Source: JAHRVQ01 sp047616645
GTDB taxonomy: Bacteria; Pseudomonadota; Gammaproteobacteria; Pseudomonadales; Azotimanducaceae
Length of the DNA stretch: 13,104 nt
Direction: 5' to 3'
NCBI GenBank assembly: GCA_047616645.1
Contig: JBLHIH010000111.1
Location: 1 to 13,104 of the forward strand
In this document: positions 7,338 to 13,104 of the stretch, one piece after another
Layout of the letters: each line of letters begins with the position of its first letter
How positions within the stretch are numbered: position 1 is the first letter of the stretch
The notes under the pieces: model-generated
What the model saw: the letters and a program-made list of their open reading frames with translations, nothing else
The model's database searches: none
Told to the model about the DNA's origin: nothing
Position numbers and translations under genes: made by a program

Positions 7338-8242
7338 TGTTGCGATATCTTGCCATCATCATTTTTAGTATTTTACCGTCTATTTTGTTCGCAGAACAAA
7401 CAAGGAGTACTGAATTAGAAAACGCCTCCGGGCGCGTTATTATGGAAGAGGTTTATCTGATCCACCAACAATTTCCATTTGTGTACGAAGAACAGTCCAT
7501 GGTCTTGCTTGATCGTGATGGTCAGAAGGAAACCAGAAAACTTAAACGTTATTCGCGAGTGGAAAAAAGCGGCGAAGCAAAATTTCTATTGGTTTTCGAT
7601 TCCCCAGAGGACGTGAAAGGGGTTGCTGTTCTCGCTAATCGAAAATCTGATGGCCAGACTATCCAATCTATTTATTTGCCTGCTTTTGGACCTTCGTTGA
7701 TTACTAATTCAGGTAAGGCTAGCCATTCAAATTTTCTGGGTACAGATTTTTCTGTCGAAAACTTAATAGGTGAAGAACTAGAAGATTATAACCTGCATAG
7801 ACAAAGAGATGCGATTGTAGAAGGCATCGAATATTATGTTATAGATGTGTTTCAAGGCGATAGTGAGCAGGCACTAAAACGACATTTTATTCTAAAGGAC
7901 ATATTGTTTATAGCGAGAACAGATTTCTATGATGAGACTGGAAAGTTACGAAAAAGCCAAACCCAACACGATCTTAGCCAAGTGTTAGGTGAAATGTGGC
8001 GAGCCAATATGCTGTTGATGCAGGACTATCGTGAAAATCACCAAACGCTTATCAAAATTAATAAAAGAGTATTCTCCGCTGATTATGTTCCAAGCGAAGT
8101 ATTTACCATTGAATGGCTATTTGATAATGCACTTCAGCCTGATGAATTTGAGCTACAAGATTTTCATTTTGATAATCCTGATTTACAAGACCCTCATTTA
8201 CGAGATTTGGAATCACAAAATGGGGAGTTAAGTACCCTATGA
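7337..8242 (+). CDS. LolA-like outer-membrane lipoprotein-sorting-type periplasmic protein
   Basis: The 301-residue protein has a Sec signal peptide, with likely cleavage after Ala19 (SILFA-EQ), so it is periplasmic. The mature part resembles the LolA-like family (often named outer membrane lipoprotein-sorting protein) that accompanies MMPL/RND permeases. Segments seen are LVFDSPEDVKGVAVL (85-99), IQSIYLPAFG (109-118), FLGTDFSVENLIGEELEDY (133-151), HFILKDILFIARTDFYDETG (183-202) and the late VFSADYVPSEVFTIEWL (245-261). This fold is a half-barrel that shields a lipid or lipoprotein acyl group in the periplasm; cargo here is inferred. It starts at ATG 7337, overlapping the pqiC stop by 1 nt (TAATG), and overlaps the permease gene by 4 nt (ATGA). 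The C-terminal tail (265-301) is acidic and holds a repeated LQDxHxxD-type unit, apparently an extension to the core domain. Confidence 0.82.
   Translation: MLRYLAIIIFSILPSILFAEQTRSTELENASGRVIMEEVYLIHQQFPFVYEEQSMVLLDRDGQKETRKLKRYSRVEKSGEAKFLLVFDSPEDVKGVAVLANRKSDGQTIQSIYLPAFGPSLITNSGKASHSNFLGTDFSVENLIGEELEDYNLHRQRDAIVEGIEYYVIDVFQGDSEQALKRHFILKDILFIARTDFYDETGKLRKSQTQHDLSQVLGEMWRANMLLMQDYRENHQTLIKINKRVFSADYVPSEVFTIEWLFDNALQPDEFELQDFHFDNPDLQDPHLRDLESQNGELSTL
8153..8212 (+). repeat. Imperfect 30-nt repeat in the LolA-like protein tail
   Basis: Two in-frame units begin at 8153 and 8183, encoding LQDFHFDNPD and LQDPHLRDLE. The first ten bases or so are nearly identical (CTACAAGA versus TTACAAGA, then a CAT three bases beyond). 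The similarity suggests an old duplication that lengthened the acidic tail. Confidence 0.5.
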
Positions 8243-11028
8243 TGACCTCGATTTTTATGCTTGGTGCAAGGTATAAGGCCGTAATTGTCACGATAATTAC
8301 CCTGATTACCTTGGTCGCTGCCGCGGGCCTACCAAAACTAATTATCGACACAGGGTTTGACAGCCTCATTCCCTTAGACGATCCAAATCGACTTGTTTAT
8401 CAGCGTGTGATGGGAGAGTTTGGTTCCGACAATAAGACAATAATTTATATAGAAGATACCGATCTTTGGTCTCCAACAAAATTAGAGCAGCTTAATAAAC
8501 TGCAAAAAGAATTGAAGCTTGTAGAACATGTTGCTCGTATTGATGGTTTGTTTGATTTAAGAACTATTTCAGGAGATAGAGCAGGTAAGAACATCTCTGT
8601 TCAATCGGAATTGATTTTGCAGAAGCCACCAAAAACTCAGTATGAGGCGGATGTTGCAAGAGAGCGAGCCTTAGATAATCCCCTGTATGTGGGTAACTTG
8701 TTTTCGGAAAATGGCCGCGTTACGGCAATTATTATGACATTGGAGGAAAACCTTGAGATAGAGGAGCAAGATCTTAACTTTGCGGTTTATAGTGGAATTG
8801 AAAATGTATTAAATAATCATAGATCTGATTTTGAGCGGGTTTTTCAAGTTGGACCCCCGAGGGTTAATGCCGAATTAAAATCAAATTTGATAGAAGATTT
8901 TATGGTACTTGGCCCTCTGTCTGCCTTTGTGCTAATTGCATCGATAGTCATATTTATGCGCAGTAGTTTAGCGGCACTCGTCCCTATCGTCACTTCTGCT
9001 TTAACGTTAATTTGGACTTTTGGTGCGATGGCTTGGTTTGGTGTGCCACTAAATATTTTAAGCGCGATGATTCCATCGCTTATAATTGTTATTGGTTCAA
9101 CCGAAGATACACACATGATGTCAGCGTATTTCCGGGGATTGCTATTGGGAGGTGATTCCAAGAACAGACGCAGACAAGCAGTGAAGTACATGGCTATTCA
9201 TACCGGTCTTCCGCTAATCCTCACGATAATGACAACAGCCCTGGGTTTCGCGAGCAATTTGTTTAGCTCAATAGGTCTCATTCAGGACTTTGCGATTTCC
9301 TCTACATTCGCCATTATAGCCAATGGCTTGATTACGGTGTTAGTTGTGCCTATGTTGTTATTACAATTTGGCCGAAAAGATATTGCGGCCGAAGGCAATG
9401 ACGAGAATCTATCTTCAATCAAGCTGCCTTCAAACAAGCTGCCTTCAAACGATCTACCTTCTACGATTCTTCGCATCTTCCGTATTTCCCAAGAACGTTT
9501 TCCAATGTATACCTTAAGTATTACTTTTCTTCTTTGTATATTTTTTACTTTTCAAGCTTCCAATCTTTACGTTACAAATGATCCAATGTCTTATTTTCCA
9601 GAAGACAACTCACTTATTCAAGAAACTAAGCTGATTCAGCAGGAACTTGCTGGCGTAAAAATATTCTTTGTTTCTCTAGAGTCAGAAAAGGAGAGGGCAT
9701 TTACAGAACCTGAAAATTTGAGAAAGCTAGAAGAGATTCAAACTTTTATGAAGAAACAGGGCGTATTTGATTTAACCTTATCCATTGCAGATCATTTGCG
9801 CTATGTGAACAGAGAGTTTCAAGGGCAATTTGCAGAATTGAGTCTTCCAAAAACGAGACAGATGGTTGCTCAATACCTGCTCTTTTTTCATAGAAGTGAA
9901 TTAGAATCCTATGTGAACCATAATTTCAGTAGGGCTAATATTGTCGTCCGGCATAATATTAACGATTCCAATACCTTAAACGAATATATAGAGGAGCTAG
10001 AATCTGTTGTTGAAAAAATAGCGGGGCCTGAGTTTAAGACAATAGTTATCGGTGAAAATCTTATGGTCAACAAAGCCGCAGAAAGTTTGATGGTATCTCA
10101 GATCAAAGCTCTGGGTTTGTTATTACTACTCATATTTATATTGATGTCGATAATGTTTACCTCGTTTAAGGGCGGTTTCATTGCAATGATTCCCTCTCTG
10201 ATCCCCATTATATTGATGTTTGGTATGATGGGTTTTCTCGATATCCCGCTTAACCCGGCTACCGCGATGGTGGCGGTAATTGCGGTTGGTATTGCTATTG
10301 ACGGTACGATTCACTTATTGGCGCGCTATAACGAATTGTGTCGTTCTACTTCAGATTATAAGGCTGCAGTGCGAATGGCCGTGAAAGAGGTTTCAACGCC
10401 TTTGATTGTATCCAGCTTAGCACTCTCTTTTGGTTTTGGTATGTTCCTGTTTTCCAACTTTACTGTTGTTGCGCAATTTGGTGCGCTTACTGCTGCGACC
10501 ATGTTAGTTTCAATTTTTGCCAACTTACTGATTACACCCATTATTATGGAACGTGTGCGACTGGTGGGTTTATACCAAATTATTGCAATGAATGTAGATG
10601 AAAGCATCTTAGATGAGAGCCCGCTATTTAATCAGATGTCGAGATATCAACGTAGAAAAGCGATACTTATTTCAGAGTTACATAATTTTCTTCCCGGCGA
10701 AAAATTAGTTGAACAAGGGACAACCGGTCGCAGTATGTATATGATCTTGAGTGGTGAAGCGGACGTGGTGCGTCACGACAACGATCAGTCAAGAACATTG
10801 GCTGAATTAAAACCCGGTCAGATATTTGGTGAAATTGGCTATATTAAAGCCATTGAAAGAACAGCCGATGTGACTGCCACATCCACATTATCCGCCCTAA
10901 GATTCGACTACGAGCGAATGCAGAAAGACCTTAAGTTTTTCCCAAACATTGTTGCCCAACTCAATTTCAATATCAGTGCGATATTAGGAGAAAGGTTGGC
11001 GGATGTATTAGATGGGAAGGGTACCTAG
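8239..11028 (+). CDS. MMPL/RND permease with C-terminal cyclic-nucleotide-binding domain
   Basis: This 929-residue inner-membrane protein has duplicated RND halves. The first has TM1 (about 14-32), a periplasmic loop (33-222) and TM2-6 (about 223-240, 246-268, 272-290, 322-342, 350-376). The second has TM7 (about 424-440), a loop (441-622) and TM8-12 (about 623-641, 646-668, 674-692, 720-738, 746-770). The TM4 and TM10 charged motifs are GSTEDTHMM (286-294) and AIDGTIHLL (686-694), the expected proton-relay positions. Residues about 795-925 form a cyclic-nucleotide-binding domain: SPLFNQM entry, FLPGEKLVEQG (817-827), MYMILSGEADV (833-843) and a phosphate-binding cassette FGEIGYIKAIERTADVTA with Glu865 and Arg874 nine residues apart, as in ligand-binding members. 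MMPL/RND permeases export lipids or hydrophobic compounds. It starts within ATGA 8239-8242; ATG 8242 is an equal alternative. No membrane-fusion or TolC-type partner gene is adjacent. The cargo and cyclic-nucleotide control are inferred. Confidence 0.9.
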   Translation: MMTSIFMLGARYKAVIVTIITLITLVAAAGLPKLIIDTGFDSLIPLDDPNRLVYQRVMGEFGSDNKTIIYIEDTDLWSPTKLEQLNKLQKELKLVEHVARIDGLFDLRTISGDRAGKNISVQSELILQKPPKTQYEADVARERALDNPLYVGNLFSENGRVTAIIMTLEENLEIEEQDLNFAVYSGIENVLNNHRSDFERVFQVGPPRVNAELKSNLIEDFMVLGPLSAFVLIASIVIFMRSSLAALVPIVTSALTLIWTFGAMAWFGVPLNILSAMIPSLIIVIGSTEDTHMMSAYFRGLLLGGDSKNRRRQAVKYMAIHTGLPLILTIMTTALGFASNLFSSIGLIQDFAISSTFAIIANGLITVLVVPMLLLQFGRKDIAAEGNDENLSSIKLPSNKLPSNDLPSTILRIFRISQERFPMYTLSITFLLCIFFTFQASNLYVTNDPMSYFPEDNSLIQETKLIQQELAGVKIFFVSLESEKERAFTEPENLRKLEEIQTFMKKQGVFDLTLSIADHLRYVNREFQGQFAELSLPKTRQMVAQYLLFFHRSELESYVNHNFSRANIVVRHNINDSNTLNEYIEELESVVEKIAGPEFKTIVIGENLMVNKAAESLMVSQIKALGLLLLLIFILMSIMFTSFKGGFIAMIPSLIPIILMFGMMGFLDIPLNPATAMVAVIAVGIAIDGTIHLLARYNELCRSTSDYKAAVRMAVKEVSTPLIVSSLALSFGFGMFLFSNFTVVAQFGALTAATMLVSIFANLLITPIIMERVRLVGLYQIIAMNVDESILDESPLFNQMSRYQRRKAILISELHNFLPGEKLVEQGTTGRSMYMILSGEADVVRHDNDQSRTLAELKPGQIFGEIGYIKAIERTADVTATSTLSALRFDYERMQKDLKFFPNIVAQLNFNISAILGERLADVLDGKGT
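9421..9465 (+). repeat. Tandem 15-bp repeat in the permease cytosolic linker
   Basis: AAGCTGCCTTCAAAC occurs twice back to back (9421-9435 and 9436-9450), followed by a degenerate third unit GATCTACCTTCTACG (9451-9465). It encodes the repeated residues KLPSN-KLPSN-DLPST in the cytosolic linker between TM6 and TM7 of the permease. The unit is in frame, so copy-number change would alter only linker length. Confidence 0.9.
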
Positions 11029-12521
11029 CCCTGTTTATAATCGTCCTGCCTATAGCGTAACATTTTGCCACTACCTATATGGCTATGTACCCCATCCTGC
11101 AAAGCGATCTTGCCATTAACAATAACCATCTGGATGCCCAAGGGTTCTTGTTTAGGGGCATCATAGGTCGCGGTATCGATTATTGTCTTTGGGTCAAACA
11201 TAACTAAGTCAGCGAAATAACCACATTTTACTTGGCCGCGGTTTTTCATACCAAAGGTAGCTGCGGGTAACGAGGTCATCCGGCGCACGGCTTCTGGTAA
11301 AGATAAAATGCCTCTCTTTCTCACATAATGGCCTAGGATTCTGGGGAAAGTACCAAACAAACGTGGATGAGGTTGTCCTCGTAAGTCAGGTATGCCGTCT
11401 GATCCAATCATCATATCCTTGTGAGCCAGGTTAGTTTCTACATCAGCTTCATCAATGATAAATTGAATGCAGAGCGTTTTCTCTCCTTGGGGTGCGGTAA
11501 GAATCTTGTGAATAAGGTCCACTACATCTAGTTGTTCTTGTTTGGCAATGTCTAATGCTGTCTTACCTTCATATTCACGAAAAGCTGGGCAGCTAGCAAT
11601 ACGAATGACTTCTGCCAGATCTCGATTTATCCGTTTGAGATTAAAGTATTCTATCATTCGACCGCTGCCAGCTGTGTAAGGGTAAACATCCAGCGTTACG
11701 CGCTGATCAGCCTTGAGTGCTGCATCTATTTTTTCCAAGCTTAGATTAATCTTTCCCCAATTGGCCTTGCCCGCGGATTTGTGGTGAGAAATATGGAGGT
11801 GAACATTACCCTCTTTACCTATTTGTAAAGACTCATCGATAGCATCTAGTAAATGATCTCCTTCATTTCGCATATGTGTGGTGTAAAGCGCCTCACATTC
11901 TCCTGCAATAGTGGCAAGTTCAATGACCTCTTCTGTCTGACTAAATTTTCCCGGAGTGTAGATAAGCCCTGTTGAAAAACCACAGGCGCCTTGCTCGAGG
12001 TTTCTCCGAACATGTTCTTTCATCTGATTCATTTCTTGCTGATTGGGCTGTCGTTGTTCGTGACCCATAGCGATAGTACGCAGTGTATTGTGTCCTACCA
12101 ACATCATATTGTTGATTGCCGGATTTACTTGCGTAACAGCTTCAAAGTATGAATTCAGATCACGAAAGGGTTCTTTGATACCAGAAAGAATACCGCCGCT
12201 TGCCCTAGCCGGATCTACAAGGGGGTCACCTGGTATGGCACTAAAACCGCAATTACCAGCGACGACACTCGTGACGCCTTGAGCAAGCTTAAACTCCATC
12301 CCTGGATAACGAAAAAAAGCACCATCATCGTGGCTATGAGTATCTATAAATCCTGGAGAGACACTGAGTCCATCTGCATCTATTTCAATTTCAGCTTTGT
12401 TCAGTCCGGTAAGGTTCCCAAGCTCAACAATTTTGTTTGCTTCTATGGCAATATCTGCAGAGAACGTCTCACAACCGGTTCCGTCTAATATCTGCGCATT
12501 TCGAATGATAATGTCTGTCAT
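11025..12521 (-). CDS. N-acyl-D-amino-acid deacylase (D-aminoacylase)
   Basis: This 498-residue amidohydrolase hydrolyses N-acyl-D-amino acids to D-amino acids and a carboxylate in the known family, probably in the cytosol because no signal peptide is visible. Metal and catalytic positions correspond to the Alcaligenes D-aminoacylase. They are HSH (His62, His64), Cys91 in GNCGFS, His216 in TTHMRNEGD, His246 in HISHHKS, and Asp375 in MIGSDG (counterparts of His67/69, Cys96, His220, His250 and Asp366). The N- and C-terminal strands (IIIRNAQILDGTG; ADLVMFDP, VIVNGKIAL) form the usual beta-sandwich. The true substrate of such homologues varies, so exact specificity is uncertain. Reading on the minus strand, AAGG (12534-12531) precedes ATG 12521 by 9 nt. 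Its TAG shares CTAG with the stop of the convergent permease gene. It lies 43 nt after the DUF2058 gene and could be co-transcribed with it. Confidence 0.92.
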   Translation of the reverse strand: MTDIIIRNAQILDGTGCETFSADIAIEANKIVELGNLTGLNKAEIEIDADGLSVSPGFIDTHSHDDGAFFRYPGMEFKLAQGVTSVVAGNCGFSAIPGDPLVDPARASGGILSGIKEPFRDLNSYFEAVTQVNPAINNMMLVGHNTLRTIAMGHEQRQPNQQEMNQMKEHVRRNLEQGACGFSTGLIYTPGKFSQTEEVIELATIAGECEALYTTHMRNEGDHLLDAIDESLQIGKEGNVHLHISHHKSAGKANWGKINLSLEKIDAALKADQRVTLDVYPYTAGSGRMIEYFNLKRINRDLAEVIRIASCPAFREYEGKTALDIAKQEQLDVVDLIHKILTAPQGEKTLCIQFIIDEADVETNLAHKDMMIGSDGIPDLRGQPHPRLFGTFPRILGHYVRKRGILSLPEAVRRMTSLPAATFGMKNRGQVKCGYFADLVMFDPKTIIDTATYDAPKQEPLGIQMVIVNGKIALQDGVHSHIGSGKMLRYRQDDYKQG

Positions 12522-12564
12522 GAACGATGGCCTTGTAGAGGTGACTATTTGTTGATCTTAGGTT

Positions 12565-13104
12565 TTACCATTCCAAATCATCGGGAATTTGAAAATCTTT
12601 GTAAGGATCATTCTCATCAATGAGATCTTTTGATTTTTCATAGAGATATATTATTGATTCTTCATTTCTTTCAGAGATCTTTTCGGCTACTTTTTTAGGG
12701 ACAAGCTCAATTTCTTTTTCTTCATTCAAGTTGTTGTATGAAACAATAGCAAGGTGACCAAGATTGATTTGTTTTTTGTTTTCTTCAGAGATATAAATTT
12801 TCTTAATTTTGTTTTTTAAAGTGAAATTATAAGGAATATTGCCATCTTCTCTTTTTTTGTTCATTTCAATAAGTTGTCTAATTTGAGCAAGAATGGATTT
12901 TGATTCACTTACTTTATCTCGAAGTTTATTTTTTTCTAGGTCGATGGCGGATTTAGATTCCATCATTTTCTGAGCTGCTATTTTGTCATCGTCTTTCTCG
13001 ATTCCTTGCCTAATTCTCGTATCTTTTCTGTGTTGTCCTTTCTGTGCCTTGCGTAATTGTTTTTCTGTCACCAGACCCACAGCTCGAAGCTGATCCCCAA
13101 GTGA
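12565..13104 (-). CDS. DUF2058 (YaiL-type) protein, 5' end outside the window
   Basis: At least 179 residues are visible, and the frame runs off the right edge. Translation of the last 24 bases gives SLGDQLRA, directly followed by VGLVTEKQLRKAQKGQHRK. This is the typical DUF2058 N-terminus, so the GTG at 13080 is an internal valine codon and the real start lies a few codons beyond the edge. Residues after the start are highly charged and lysine-rich with a probable long helix (about 30-80). The C-terminal half (YNFTLKNKIKKIYISEENKKQINLGHLAIV, split by the region around 100-130) resembles the family's small beta-rich domain, and the protein ends PDDLEW. E. coli YaiL belongs to this family; its role is not well established, with nucleic-acid or nucleoprotein association sometimes suggested. 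The gene ends 43 nt before the deacylase start. Confidence 0.82.
   Translation of the reverse strand, partial: SLGDQLRAVGLVTEKQLRKAQKGQHRKDTRIRQGIEKDDDKIAAQKMMESKSAIDLEKNKLRDKVSESKSILAQIRQLIEMNKKREDGNIPYNFTLKNKIKKIYISEENKKQINLGHLAIVSYNNLNEEKEIELVPKKVAEKISERNEESIIYLYEKSKDLIDENDPYKDFQIPDDLEW

Noticed and set aside
12565..13080. DUF2058 gene as complete, starting at GTG 13080
   Set aside because: The frame stays open to the window edge and encodes SLGDQLRA, the expected family N-terminal sequence, so GTG 13080 is an internal valine.

Overview
The window looks like chromosomal DNA from an AT-leaning Gram-negative bacterium, most likely a marine or other aquatic gammaproteobacterium. The reasons are a complete Pqi (PqiA-PqiB-PqiC) envelope system, a DUF2058/YaiL-type protein, a YkgJ-type cysteine-cluster protein and a FabH-like synthase of about 375 residues. 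This placement is inference from gene content; no rRNA or other marker gene is present. No tRNA, rRNA, CRISPR array, insertion sequence or phage gene was seen. Coding density is high, and the longest gene-free stretch is about 200 bases.

Layout. Bases 1-1417 hold the 3' part of a flavin amine-oxidase-like gene, overlapping by 4 nt a small cysteine-cluster gene. Bases 1537-2298 hold a glutathione-S-transferase-fold protein, preceded by a long palindrome. A stand-alone beta-ketoacyl-ACP synthase III follows; its best start is a GTG at 2503, with a second palindrome in its leader. Bases 3772-11028 hold a tight five-gene operon in which every junction overlaps: pqiA, pqiB, pqiC, a LolA-like periplasmic lipid-carrier protein, and an MMPL/RND permease with a C-terminal cyclic-nucleotide-binding domain. 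On the minus strand lie an N-acyl-D-amino-acid deacylase (its stop codon shares CTAG with the permease stop) and a DUF2058 protein running off the right edge.

How the genes may work together. PqiABC is an MCE-type apparatus that bridges the inner and outer membranes. PqiA is the inner-membrane protein, PqiB the three-MCE-ring tunnel with a C-terminal helical needle, and PqiC an outer-membrane lipoprotein. LolA-like proteins carry hydrophobic cargo through the periplasm, and MMPL/RND permeases move lipids using the proton gradient. Translational coupling of all five suggests one envelope lipid-transport machine with a proton-driven pump and a possible cyclic-nucleotide-sensing switch. This is the most interesting feature of the window. 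The parts are recognisable families, but the combined function is inferred. The neighbouring ketoacyl synthase would fit a fatty-acyl or lipid theme, but it is separated by 141 nt and need not be co-regulated.
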